Part shown: positions 25,216 through 49,983 of the stretch, in pieces
Layout of the letters: every line of letters begins with the position of its first letter
Position numbering within the stretch: position 1 is the first letter of the stretch
Source: Xiphophorus maculatus
Taxonomy: Eukaryota > Chordata > Actinopteri > Cyprinodontiformes > Poeciliidae
Direction of reading: 5' to 3'
DNA: 64,000 nt
NCBI RefSeq assembly: GCF_002775205.1
Contig: NC_036444.1
Span: forward strand, 4,196,501-4,260,500
Program-made: the position numbers and the translations under genes
The notes under the pieces: generated by a model
What the model was told of the DNA's origin: nothing
Database searches by the model: none
The model's input: the letters and a program-made list of their open reading frames with translations, nothing else

Positions 25216-25904
25216 AGAAACATTTTGTCTTCCATGGTTTATGTTTATTCTGTTGTTGTTAAGATTTTATTTTCCAACCAGTATGTTATATCCAAATATG
25301 CATGAAACACTGCTGAATATGAAGAATATGTTTAATTTATTTAATGTCAGTTGGTTAATTGATTTATTTATTTGCATTACTAAAGTATTTATATCTCAGG
25401 ACCTTTTTTTTTACACGTTTATCATGTTACAATCACAAACATCAATGTATTTTTTAACATTTATATGATGGGACAACACATAAATTTTACTCAGTTTTAA
25501 AGCAGCTTCTTTTCCCAGTTAAAAAAGCAGCTTTGTTTCCCAGTTAAAGGTTCTAAAAAGTATATTTTAAAAAAATGCTGTGAGATCTGAATGAAAAGAT
25601 AAGCAAACGAAAATGGGCATGGAGATGATTAGCAAGGAGGAAAAATAATTTTATTTTAAAAACCCAATCAACTCGATGTGTAAACTTATGATAATAAGGA
25701 ATTCTTACATTTAAAAAAAATTATTAATTCAAAAAGAAAATATAATACACATGTAAATAAAATAATTAAATCCAAACTATGAGTTATAAAATTTTATTTA
25801 AAAAAATAAGTAAGCTATAAATAAATAAATCAAAGCTGATTCAGGAGTAAGGTGCCGACGTTGACACCTGCGTCTCCTCCATTGCATCAGCCGAGCCGCT
25901 GAAG
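25216..25904. other. exosc6-aars1 intergenic, AT-rich
   Basis: Very AT-rich with A and T runs; no exon or recognisable repeat. Confidence 0.4.
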
Positions 25905-26019
25905 TTTGTGCCACTGATGTGGCGGGACGGGCTAAAACTGACAGCGGCATTGTCCAATGGGAATCGTGTACTGCTGACGTAGCGCTGCCCTCAGACCAAT
26001 CAGCGGTCTTCATGGGCGT
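25905..26019 (+). promoter_or_regulatory. aars1: Probable aars1 promoter
   Basis: An abrupt rise in GC after AT-rich flank, with two CCAAT boxes at 25954-25958 and 25996-26000 (each as CCAAT with favourable flanks) and several CpGs. It lies just before a segment with exon-like properties and a good splice donor. No TATA box. Inferred. Confidence 0.45.
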
Positions 26020-26118
26020 ATTCGTTGGATTCAGGCTTCCCTTTTGGCCGAGCAGCGTGGATCAAGGCGGTGATTCTGGGAGCAGAAACTGATTCATTCT
26101 GTGATAACAGCGACTTCT
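26020..26118 (+). other. aars1: Probable non-coding first exon of aars1
   Basis: Follows the CCAAT-box region and ends at a strong donor, cttct|gtgagt at 26118/26119. The aars1 initiator exon has a clean acceptor (ttgttcttcag before 28806) 14 nt upstream of the ATG, so the 5' UTR must continue in an upstream exon; this is the best candidate. The 5' end is approximate. Human AARS1 also has a non-coding first exon. Confidence 0.5.
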
Positions 26119-28150
26119 GTGAGTATTATCATGAACCTCTGTGTAAATACACGGCAATAACCAGTTTGTCTGCGCAGGTTACCTGTGATACATGCGCTCC
26201 GAGTTAATGAATTTAGCCTGGAAAAATAGAGTTAGCCCTTCAAGGCTAACTAACATGCTAGCTTGCTAACGTCAGGTCAGCTTGTTTCTCTTCGACTAAG
26301 AGTGAAAAAACAAACCGTTAAACCGGTTTAGTGTCATTTTTTATATTCATGTTGTTGTATAAATACAGTTTATGGGTCCTGTTGTTAGTTTCCATTTCTG
26401 TTCAGAGAATTAAAACACTTTACTGTCTTGAAAATATCACAAATGAGCTTAAAAAGCAGTTTTAATAAACCAATCACTATGCAGCATGTTTGTTTATTCA
26501 AAGCCAGAAAGAAATTAGATACTGTACAATTTTAGGTGATTTCTTCACACTTCATAAGACAGAAACAAATGTACTAAAATACAGAAAGGAAAAAAAAGAA
26601 ATGATGTAATATGTAAATGAGTGGGATGAAGAAAAACGTATTTTCTCCCGACATTCCCATTCCTTTGTAAGTTATATGGCTGCTGCCATTTACAGCTTGG
26701 TATGATCATAAAATCCTACTTTATGTAAAACTCACGACATGTTTTTGAAGTACAAAGAGATGCTGCTGTAAACTTTTATAAAACTAATGAACAGTATAGT
26801 AAATGTAATGCATTATATCATAGGAAGTATTTAGCCCTGTTGATAATTGAGACACTGTTTGGCTGTTTCTGAGTGATTATTCCCAATAATCTAATATCTG
26901 ACACAGTATCTACACCAACAGCATTTATATTTATTAGCAGGTCAAATCCCCGATGTGCTCCGTCAAGCTACATCCTGCAGTAAACCACAGTGGGGTTGAT
27001 ATTTCCATCCCATCATAAACAGACCCTGTAGTCAGGACAGGGACAGCAGGCTGTTTCCCATCCGACCCGTTTGGGCCCTGCAGAGCAGAGGAGATCTGCT
27101 GTGAGGGTTCCTGGTTTTCCACAGATTTTCCCCTGGATTATTAATCTCTGCACCTTTTTAACTCCACACAGCGTGATTTATGCTGAAGCTACACTTGTAC
27201 AGCCACAATTCTTTTTATTCACTGTGGAAAAAGCCAAAACATTTGATATAAGAATAAAAATATTTATCTAATTGGATAAAAATAAGACAAAATCAAGAAA
27301 TCATCTTGTTTTACTTAAGTTTTTGATGCATTTTGCAAAAACCTTTTATTAAATACTTTTTAACTCACAACTGTGCTGTGTGAAAATGTAGTGAATTTAA
27401 AGGTGTGGTTTGCACGCTGCTGAATGAAGGGTGCAGCTAATTGCATTGTTAAAACTCGACTGTTGATGCCAAAAGGAAAAAGATGAGACTGAAGGTCGAG
27501 ATTCACACCTTAGAAATTAACCGTAGTAGAGGGAAGTTAAAGTGTTAAAGTGCCTGGTTCTCTCTTTATCCCCTAAAATCCCTTTATGTTTGGTCTGTTC
27601 AGCAGTAAAGCAGCTCTGCAGCAAAGAACAACTGCATTCTCATCAGTATTTTAGCCCAAACCGATGAGCTAACATCCTGTTAGCACAGGTGAAGCTGTGA
27701 AACAGCAGAAGTAAATCTAATCAGCTATGAAGGACAAGGGAATGTTTTGGGATTATTGTCTTCTTGTGTTAGAAAATGATTTTGCACCAGATGCAGGAAG
27801 CTGCAGCTGAGAATATTACAGCTAAAGGAGCAGCTGAAGGCTCAGCTGCAGAAAAGAAAGCTTCAGGATGTGCAGTAGGGTCCAGAAAGCCCTGCAGAAC
27901 CATGTGGCCACCACTGCAGTGCTTCCTCAACATCACGAGGAGAATGATTGTGTCTGAGAAAAGCATTAACTGAAATCCTACAAGAAGAACAACGAGGGAA
28001 AGCAGAAGACTAGTGCAGCCTTATTTTTTATGCTACATTCTCCTCCTGATTGCTGTTTGGCAAATGAAAAGACCACAACTGTTTTTTTCTGTCCCTTGCA
28101 TGGAAGAACATGAAGCCGCCTTAAAATCTTTGTCTGAGATTCCTCCTTAA
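26119..28150 (+). other. aars1 intron 1, 5' part
   Basis: Mostly AT-rich. 27360-27560 and 26930-27140 are balanced and unique-looking; 27775-27970 has an open Ala-rich stretch without a recognised homologue. No exon supported. Confidence 0.35.
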
Positions 28151-28795
28151 AAGGGACTGATTATGCAAAATTCACATTTTACATTTGGGTCTTTACTGCT
28201 TCTGTAAACAATCTAAGCACTTAAAAAACACCCAGACATTTTGTGGCAATAAATTGCTTTGTTTTTTTTTGTGCCTGGAAAAAGAGCCATTTCAAAGATC
28301 TCCTGATTGTTGAGTCACATTTGATGCGCACTGTATGCGCATCATACAGTGCGCATACAATCCCAGATAATGGGGTTGCCATTACCTAGCAACCCCAGTC
28401 GAGCCTAGTCCGTTACCTAGCAACCCAAGCTGAGCTCCAGCATGTTTGGACAGCTGGTTTTGCCGCTACTGGAAAAGACAAGAGTTTTGTTGTGGACTTA
28501 CCATCCAGAAACCTCTTGCCGCATCCTTTTTGATTGTGCAGGAAGCTCTATTAATGCTTTTCAAAGACGTACAGATATGTATTTATGCCTCTGTTTGAAG
28601 CCACTTTTTGTGTGTGAAACCCAGCAACGTATTTAGATTTAAAGTGACAAGACTCCCTAAAACAGCTCATTCTGAAAGGAGCTCAAAGCAGGCAGAAGTG
28701 AGCAGAATGAAATCTTATTGTCTAAGAATCATTTTGTGCAAAAAATGTAATGAACATGTTTTGTATAGACCATTTACCTTGTTACCTTCCTTTTT
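28151..28795 (+). repeat. Dispersed repeat family E, copy 1, abutting the aars1 initiator exon
   Basis: Shares ordered words with 55808-56455 and, inverted, with 52258-53115: ttatgcaaaattcacatttt, ctccagcatgtttggacagc, acttaccatccagaaacctc, acagctcattctgaaaggag and aagaatcattttgtgcaaaa. It includes two degenerate copies of the 30-bp motif that is expanded at 52645-52938 (around 28376-28434). It ends about 10 nt before the acceptor of the exon carrying the aars1 start codon. Confidence 0.8.
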
Positions 28796-28819
28796 TGTTC
28801 TTCAGAAAGCTGATTCAGA

Positions 28820-42218
<13,399 letters not shown>

Positions 42219-42780
42219 AGGGAAATACTCCATTTTTGTTTTCCTCTCATTCTTTTTCTTCCCCATGTAGGTCAGACAGAAAACTGAACCACCAGATGAC
42301 CAGCAGAAAATGAGCCACTCGTATTTATTGAGTCTGGATGTAGCTTGAATATGAAGCGTCTTCTCATGCACTTTTACCTGGAAGGGGATGCGTTTGCTAC
42401 TTAATTGCATGTTTAAGTGAGAAGAGAAGAAAAATGCTAGCGTTAGCATCTTGCTAGCTCCATGTAGCTGAGGGAAAATAACTGAAATGACTTCAGCTCC
42501 TGATAATCCGCCCATTCTAATACTTCCTCCTTTTGAGTCTTTACACCATTGACAAGTTTTGGGTTTATTCTGTGTATCATCTGAAGCTTAATCTGATCCA
42601 AACCCGGTAGAAACTGGTTTAACATTTAAAAAAGCATAATTTTTTTATGATTTTGCTGTCAAATGATTAATGATGTCTGTGTAAAATGATGTAAACTCCC
42701 CACTGACATGTAGAGTTTCTAATCATCGTTGCTGCTTCGTGTGGATAATGATGGAATAAATCTGCCTGGCGAAAGCGTCC
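42219..42780 (+). other. aars1: aars1 3' UTR
   Basis: Unique sequence from the stop codon to a canonical AATAAA at 42755-42760. No competing upstream AATAAA was noticed. Confidence 0.7.
42755..42760 (+). terminator. aars1: Poly(A) signal of aars1
   Basis: AATAAA followed by a GT-containing stretch (ctgcctggcgaaagcgtccg), giving a 3' UTR of about 560 nt. Confidence 0.75.
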
Positions 42781-43007
42781 GCTTCCTGTGCGGTTCATTT
42801 CAGACCCGTTGATGTGAAGGTCGGCCTCGGATCGCTCGCCGAGCAAAAACCAAAAACCGTCTGAACATTAATAAGATGGACGACAGTTAATGAGCTGCCA
42901 GCCTCTCCTGATGCGGATCGACGTTCTTAAACCAACATCAAATGATCTCAGGATGGCGACTCATTTCCTGCTCATAAACTCGCTTCCTTCATCACTTGAT
43001 TAGGTCC
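42781..43007. other. aars1-st3gal2 intergenic, unique
   Basis: GC-balanced, repeat-free sequence without ORF just past the aars1 poly(A) site. Confidence 0.4.
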
Positions 43008-43520
43008 TTTTTTCCTTCTGTCCTTTTCCTACCTTCTTTTCTTAAATTCTTTTAATTTCGTCCTTGTCTCCTACTTCCTTTGTCTTTCCTTCATTGATTA
43101 CCTTTTTCTTCCCTTGTGTGCTTCCTTATATCCTACTTCCTTTGTGTTTGACCTCCCTTATTGTTCTTTAAAGGTTTGTGTCCTTTTTTGTCTACTTCCC
43201 TCCTTGTGTCCTTCCTTTCTTGTTTAATTCATTCCTTGTACCTTTCCTCTCGTCTTTGTTCCTTCATTCCTTGTTTATTTCATTCTTTTTTCCTTGTTTT
43301 CCTTGTGTCCTTTTTTTCCTTTATACTATTGCTCTGTCTTTTTGTTTCCTACTTCCCTTCTTGTCCTTCCTTCCATATTTCATTCTTTCCTTTGTTGTGC
43401 TGTTCCATTGTCTTTTGTGTCCTACTTGCCTTTGTGTCCTTCCTTCCTTCCTTCCTTTCTGTTCTTTCTTGTATCCTACTTCCTTCCTTTGTCCTTCATT
43501 CTTTGTTTTTCCTCATTTTA
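43008..43520. repeat. TTCC-rich polypyrimidine tract, second
   Basis: About 510 bp of cttcctt, tgtgtcct and ttccttg words on +. Less regular than 9757-10207, with a loose recurring ccttgtgtcctact motif. Overlapping Phe/Ser/Leu frames are artefacts. Confidence 0.8.
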
Positions 43521-43665
43521 AACTGCTCATTGTTTACATATCAGCCATAAATTTGTTTAGTTTTTAATATTTTAGAATCTAAAATGACTAAAGGTCGGAG
43601 TAAAGACGCGGCTCGGATTTTGCAGGATGAAATTCCCAGACGCTTCGTTTGAGTTTCATGAAGTT

Positions 43666-43671
43666 TTTATT
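43666..43671 (-). terminator. Candidate distal poly(A) signal for a minus-strand transcript
   Basis: AATAAA on the minus strand at the edge of a balanced, unique stretch (43600-43830). The nearest minus-strand gene upstream is st3gal2, whose stop is 6.3 kb away, so this would imply a very long 3' UTR or a separate non-coding transcript. Weak call. Confidence 0.25.
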
Positions 43672-44171
43672 TGCACAACAGCAGAAAAAACAAAACAGAG
43701 TGAGTCGCGTTACAGATGTGCCAGTGGTTAATACACGAGTGCTGATGTTTCCAACATGTTAAAGGATCGGACCGGGCCTGGTTTCTACGGCGAACAGAAC
43801 CGCTACAGATTTATCCTTCAGCAATGAAAAATAACTTTTACTGCAGCTATTGAAACGTTTCCGGTTGTTTTTACCAAAAATTCCCAAACATTTGCTTCTG
43901 TCTGCTGACGATGCTTCAAAATATGTAAAGAAAAATCTCATTTGTTTGTTATTCACTTTTCATTAATTATTACATTCGTTTAGCAGAAATGCTGCCTCAT
44001 ATCCTCTGATTTAGTTGGCCAGGAGTTCTGTGGTGTAAGTTTTTATCATCAGGTAATATAATCTGATGCTTGTCATATTTTACCTAATAGTAAAACATTT
44101 CTCCTCTTTTGATAAGAAAATAGCCAATATTTTTTGTTTACCACACATCAAATGTTGTATCTGACAGCATA

Positions 44172-45011
44172 TTAGGGCCGTTTACATGGGGGAAAGAAAA
44201 GAAAGTAAATTAAAGCCAAAAAACTCTCAAATTTTGAGATTAATAGAAAACTTTCAGAAAAAACAAGGAAATTTCTGAGTTTCACAATATCCTAGAAAAC
44301 TTCTGATCTCAAAATGTAAGTTTTTGGTGGAAATTTACTCCTTTTTAAATTATTTTTACAGTAGCCTCGATACGCCTTCCTATAATTAATCTTCAATAAT
44401 AAATTTGACTGACATCCAATCAGAAAGATGAACATTAACGTTATTTTAACTTACTGAAATGTTAGATAACATTTAATAAGTTAAAATAACTTATATTTTA
44501 TAACTGAAAATTTCTGATTACATTTTTTTAGTCTATTTTTGCAGTTTACTCTCATCTCTGGCTTATACAACAAATCAGTTTCATTCTGTTTATATATTTG
44601 CTTTTCTGTGAGGAAAACAGATTCTAAACATAAATGAAACGAACTGAAGTTCAAAGACAAGAAATTAAAAAAAACGGCAGGTAGGCCACTGTAGATTACA
44701 GGGGGAGAGGAGTACATTTCCACAAAGAAACTAATTTCTGCACTCCAAAAATTAAAAAAAAAAAGAAAAACCTGAAAATGTCTGAGCCCCAAAGTTTGAA
44801 AATGAGCTGGAAAAAACATGAAAATTTCAGGTTTCTTTGAAAAAGTTTTGACTTTTGAAACTCAAAAAATGTCCATGTCTTTTCTAAAAGAAAATAAAAT
44901 CTCAAAAATGTCTTTCTTTCATTTTTTTTCTAGGAAATGTCTGAGATTAATCTAAAAATTTCTGAGTTTTGGCAGAAATTAACTTTTTTTAAAATCTATA
45001 AATAGCCCTAA
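44172..45011. mobile_element. 840-bp TA-flanked element, family D
   Basis: Ends TTAGGGCcg and atAGCCCTAA are inverted repeats, each bordered by TA (44170-44171 and 45012-45013), as expected for a Tc1/mariner-type non-autonomous element. The interior is a run of ttctgag, aaaatttttgag and tgtccatg-type words in both orientations. No ORF of note. Related sequence at 45775-46310 and 58290-58495. Confidence 0.6.
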
Positions 45012-45015
45012 TACA

Positions 45016-45774
45016 CCGTCAGTTTGATATTTTGGCAAATTTCTTATTTAAATTTTTTTTTAAATTTCATCTTTGCCCTCACTGAGCAGGTTCTGCCACG
45101 CTCCACTCTGCTTATCCAGTCTCGGTATGAATATTAACGACCTCAGTGGGATTTTTTTCAGGTCAGGAAAATTGAGATTTCCGACTCCGAGGCGATCCGT
45201 GACATCCCCCTTCGGAACGTAATGTGCCAGACGAAGCAGAGTATAAATAACCTCGAACATTTCGCAGCACCAAGTTTCACTGACGCCGAGGACAAAGAGG
45301 ATTTTCAAATATAAATCAGTTTAAGTTTAAATAAAGTCGGCCCAAACTGCAGGAAGTGGCACAGCTTTTAGTCACCGCTGTGGTTCTTTGCAGCCAGAAG
45401 GATCTCTTCTGCAGGGAGAAATGTGGGTCGACACCAACAGCAGGAGGGAAGACCTACTTTGGGTCGTCTGCGTGGAAGAATCAGATCTGTGTCATGTTCT
45501 GTCGGTGGGAGGGAGGAACCTGATTTGGACTGAAGGGGCCCTGCTGCTCTCCTCCCCCATCTGATCACCACATCCTGGGCTGCAGCTGATGAGGAGCAGC
45601 AGCCGCAGCTCAAGATGGTTCCTAAGCAGAGAAACGAGTTCTGTTGTTCAAAGTCTGCATGGAGGTCATGAATAATTAACACTTCCATTATGAAGCTGAA
45701 TGAGAGCTAACATTGAGTTCAGATGTTTCTATTTTAATCCAAAGTCCCTACTGATGTACAGACATGTACGACGG
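45016..45774. other. Intergenic, unique
   Basis: Balanced composition; no recognised exon, repeat or conserved motif. Confidence 0.35.
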
Positions 45775-46310
45775 CATACTAGTGCCGTTATAGACGGAAA
45801 GAAGGAGTAAATCAGATTAATCTCAGAAAATTTATAGAAAAAAACTTCAACATTTCTGCGCTCCAAAAGTAAAAGAGTTGAAAGAGAAAAACTAAAATTT
45901 CAACACTATTCTCAAATTTTCGGGAAAAAATGTGAGCTCCAAAATTTAAAGATTTCAGGACACAACAGAAATTTTGAGATTAATTTCAAAAATTTTCTAG
46001 AAGAAAAAACGAACAAGGGAAAACTAACATTTTGCAATCAGAAATGTATTAAAAAAAAACTTGCAAATTTGGAAAATTTTTTAAACATCAAGTCAGAATA
46101 TTTCCAAATATCAATTTTTTTTTTAACTTTTCAAACAAAAGTTTGAGATTTTTTTTTCATTTTAATTTTTGACTTTTCAAGCTTAAAGTTTAATGGTTTT
46201 TGCAATAAGATTTGAAATGTATCTAAAAATTTCAAATAATGTATTTTTTGGGTGGAAATTTACTCTTTTTTTCTATCTACAATGGTCTTATTTTTACAGT
46301 GTCACAGAAA
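45775..46310. repeat. Family D copy 2, degraded
   Basis: Starts tagtgccgttatagacgga, with ttaatctcagaaaatttata, agaaattttgagattaattt and tttgggtggaaatttactct as in 44172-45011. Right end eroded. Confidence 0.55.
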
Positions 46311-46549
46311 TAAGACCATCTCAGTTGCAGTATCTTAATATACTGCATTATGACAAAAAAACACACATTAGAGTCCAATTTAAAAATCCTGATTCAACCC
46401 TTGAGTTCCTTCCTTTGATTCTTCCAAGATCAGTTCTGATCAATAATTTTCCAGACTTTTTGAAGGTTTTTCAATGTTTTTCTTACAGGTTTTAGCTGCT
46501 TTTTGCCGTTTCAGTGTCTTCATTGTAGATAATTATGACAATTCAATAA

Positions 46550-47060
46550 TAAAAGCTAAGGTAGATTTAGAAAACATTGGCTAAGCACTTTGCCGGTGTA
46601 AACGTAGCTTGGCACAGGGTAGGCTAAGCTAAGCAAAAATTAGCTAATAAAACATAGTTGGGCAAAACAAGCTAAGCTAGCTAAGAAAGCATAGGTAGGC
46701 TATTTCACTATTCTAAATTCAACAAAAATATAGTGGATTATACTTAAATTGGCTCTTATTAGTGAATATTAGTTGGGCTAAAACAAATTAGCCAATGCTA
46801 CGCTATTTAGACATGGGGCACAGGTGGGTTGAGCAAAACTAGAATAACCTAAGCTAAAGTTAGCATTGGTGGAGTAAACAATCTTCCCATGTTGAGATAA
46901 GTTAAGCATAGCTACATTATGCTAAACCAACTCAGTCTTATATAAAATAAGCCAAACTAAACTGAGTTAGGTTTATGTAAGCACAACTTCACAAACTAAG
47001 CTAACCTAAACTGAAACTAAGCTAAAATTAAGAAAACATAGGCATATGTAGCTTTGCTAG
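46550..47060. repeat. Low-complexity TAAGCTA-rich stretch
   Basis: Dozens of gctaagcta, ttagct and aaactaagct words without a constant period. It resembles a decayed tandem array and is not coding. Confidence 0.5.
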
Positions 47061-48246
47061 CTGTACCCAGATTAGTCAGTGTAACCCCAGAAGGTGAAGC
47101 AAAATTAAGTGATAATAAGATTAAATGTTCCTTTGCTTTTTTTTGTCATGAGCAAGTATTGCAGAATGACATATAATAGTGTTTTTATTTATAAAAAACA
47201 CTATTAATGCTGCTGTTAATTTTTCACAGTGTGCTAAACTTCTTTCACCTATTTCTAGTCAAATTGTATACATTGGCTAAAACTTTTGGAAATCAACTTG
47301 TTTGTGTTTCCATATTAATTAAAATTTTTTGTTTAGATTTAGCAGAAGATGCTGCTGGTAACAAAGAGCCTAAAGATCCGATTTAAAACTGGTTTTATGC
47401 TAACTTATCTGTTAAACTTGGAAGTCTTTTTTTTTTTTTTGCTTGAATGATTAAAAAATAAGACGACTTTTTTAAATCCTCAAAATTTTAATAAATACTT
47501 AAAAAAAAAAGTCTGGCAGCCTGGAAGGAAAAATCAAATAGCGAATCAGGAGTTTTGTACGGACCGTGATATGAGTTCACATCGTCTCCATTAGCAACAA
47601 CAGCGAGAGAGTAGAAGGCAGAGTGTGACGTCATGTGGTGCGTTCGCGTGTAATCGTTCAGCTCAGAAGGCACAGCTCTCAGCTAGACGTGTGTATGCGA
47701 GCGAGACTAACAACAACGGAAAGGTAGCAGGTGCGCGTCGCTGATGAAGCGGCTGCGGGCGGCAGCCGAACAAGGCACGAAAGCAAGTGACAAGACGCAG
47801 GAAACACAAACAATATGAAGAGTTTCAGCTGTTAACACGAGTCCAGCCTCTAAGAAAACCTGGTGTGGAGGAAACAACACCAGGAGGACGTTGAGTTACA
47901 GTAAAATACAACATGGCCGCTTTCATCTGTCCGGTGAGCTCACCTTAAAGTACCTGCACAACGCAAGAAACAGAACAAAAACATTTTTTAATTCCTCATC
48001 TCTCAGTCACACAAACAGAAATTGGATGTTTTGGGAAGTGAAAGCCACACTGTTCCTTTTCCTTTCTTTATCTAAGATTTCTTCTTTTCTTTCCCCCCCC
48101 CCCCACAAATTTTTGTATCGAAGATATGAGTCAATACAAAATGCAGTTTTACAAATGATAATTTCATTTATTAAAGAGGAGAAACATCTATCCAGGCCCA
48201 ACTTTAATAGATATCAGTATGAAAAAATGAAAGTAGAACCATCCTA
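47061..48246. other. Downstream flank of st3gal2
   Basis: AT-rich to 47500, then a balanced stretch at 47510-47830 with several CpGs and no ORF. A poly-C run is at 48094-48105. Could be intergenic or distal 3' UTR of st3gal2. Confidence 0.3.
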
Positions 48247-48590
48247 TACTGCAAAAACACAAAATCCTACCAAGTAATTTTGGTTTAGTTTCAAGTGCAA
48301 ATATTTTAGCACACTTGAATAAAGACAAAACCAACTTATTAGTAACTTTTCAGCAAGATATAAGGGCTTGTTTTAAGTTAATGATTCTTCAGTATTGTTG
48401 AAAAAGGATGAGTTCAACTGGCAGATTATTTCACTTTTTAAAAGTATTTTTTCTCATCTCATAAGTGAAATAATTTCCTATGAAAAAAGTACTTTTTCAT
48501 CAGTATTAAGGAATTATTGACTTAAAACAAGCTGTTATATCTTGCTGAAAAGTTACTAATAAGTTGGTTTTGTCTAATTTCAATGCAGCC
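48247..48590. mobile_element. Fold-back MITE family A copy
   Basis: Left terminus tactgcaaaaacacaaaatc, both arms clear (gtaacttttcagcaagatat and complement), right terminus truncated after ggttttgtctaatttcaatg. Confidence 0.8.
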
Positions 48591-48599
48591 AAACAAAAC

Positions 48600-49983
48600 A
48601 TCTAATCCTAACTGAAAAACTTTTTATCAAAATTAGCACGTCTGCATTAAGCAAACTTATTTATTTATGTAATTCCCTTTACAGGTTTAATGGAAACGCA
48701 GCTAATGAAAGAAAAAACGGCATCCGTGAAAAACCTGTAAGGCCCAAACTACTGCTGACCAAACGCAGCACAAAGACATATCTCACATTTACTAAAAACA
48801 TATCTTATTACCATAGCAACATGCTGGAAAACCCTCCAATGTTTCTGAATTTAAAACCCAAGTTTCTCCGCAGCAAGGCGAAATCCTGATGTTGTTGCCA
48901 CAAACAGTCGGTTACAACCAGATGAGATCTTTTCATTAATAAATGAAAACATTATTTCAAAACTGCTTCTTGTATTTACTTTGGTAATATCAGTTAAAAC
49001 GTGTCTGATTTTAAAAACTGAAACCTAAAGAAGCCTGTATAAAAACAAAACTTTATGTTTATGGTGGAATTTCAAAACGCATTTCTCTTTCAGGTTCCTG
49101 ACATTCAAACACCAATCTACTTATTTTGTCGTTTTCTTCATGATGATGGGTAACACACGCAATGGCGACGGAAGAAGTGGAAAGAAAATCTAGTTTGAGC
49201 GTAAATCTAAGAAATCAAACAAACGTCGCCATCAGAGGTGAAGGCTAAGGCGCTGGCCAGCTCCGCCTCCTGAAGGGCCGAACCGGGACTGGGTCGAGTG
49301 GTCAATGAAGGCGACAGGTTTTTTTAGGGTCATAATCTGGTCTGGAAGCAACATTTGAGCAAAGATCTTCCAAATGAAACCCTGATGGACCGGATCAGAT
49401 CGCCGCCAAGATGGCCTCCTCTAGCAGAGTCTTCAGAAGCTGAAATCCGGAACGTGTTTCTGTGAACACAAGAGCCGGGGGGCTTCGTGAGGGAGAGTCG
49501 AATCCGATAAAGCCGCTCTCATCGCCGGTTACCGAGCCGTCGGCCGCTTTGTGAAGACCTTAGGACGGCAGCTGTGTGGCGGTGGCAGGGATGTTTCACC
49601 TCAAAGAGAATTTAAGGCAAATCAAAGACGATCTTGATTCTAAAGGACAGCTCTTTGTCAGCAAAATATTCCCACACGGCTGAAAAACAAAGTCACACGA
49701 CGGCCTCTGAGATGCACAATGGGTGTGAAAGATAGTTCGTGTCAGGGTTTAATAATCCTTAATAATCTTTTTCTAATTCATCCTGCTGTTCCGCCATGGT
49801 TTCCTGTTTTCCTCAATAAAGGTGACAGATTTTTACCTGTCAGACTCATTGTAGTCTCGGTTCCCAAGTGGGAAATGTTTCGCTCGTCGAACCCCATCGG
49901 TAAAATTGTACTCTCTTCCAGTTTGCTTTTATTCCAACTTGAATCCAAACTGGCGTCCGTCATTTTCATGGACGTTTTTCTGG
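48600..49983 (-). other. st3gal2: Probable st3gal2 3' UTR and flank
   Basis: 49140-49700 is balanced, repeat-free sequence directly downstream of the st3gal2 stop and is likely 3' UTR. I cannot fix the cleavage site. Confidence 0.4.

Noticed and set aside
27769-27973. Ala-rich 65-codon frames on both strands in aars1 intron 1
   Set aside because: Short, unsupported by splice sites or similarity; likely composition effect of gctgcag words.
43161-43567. Two 129-codon Phe/Leu/Cys-rich frames resembling membrane proteins
   Set aside because: Hydrophobicity comes from polypyrimidine sequence; two frames overlap and neither has a homologue.
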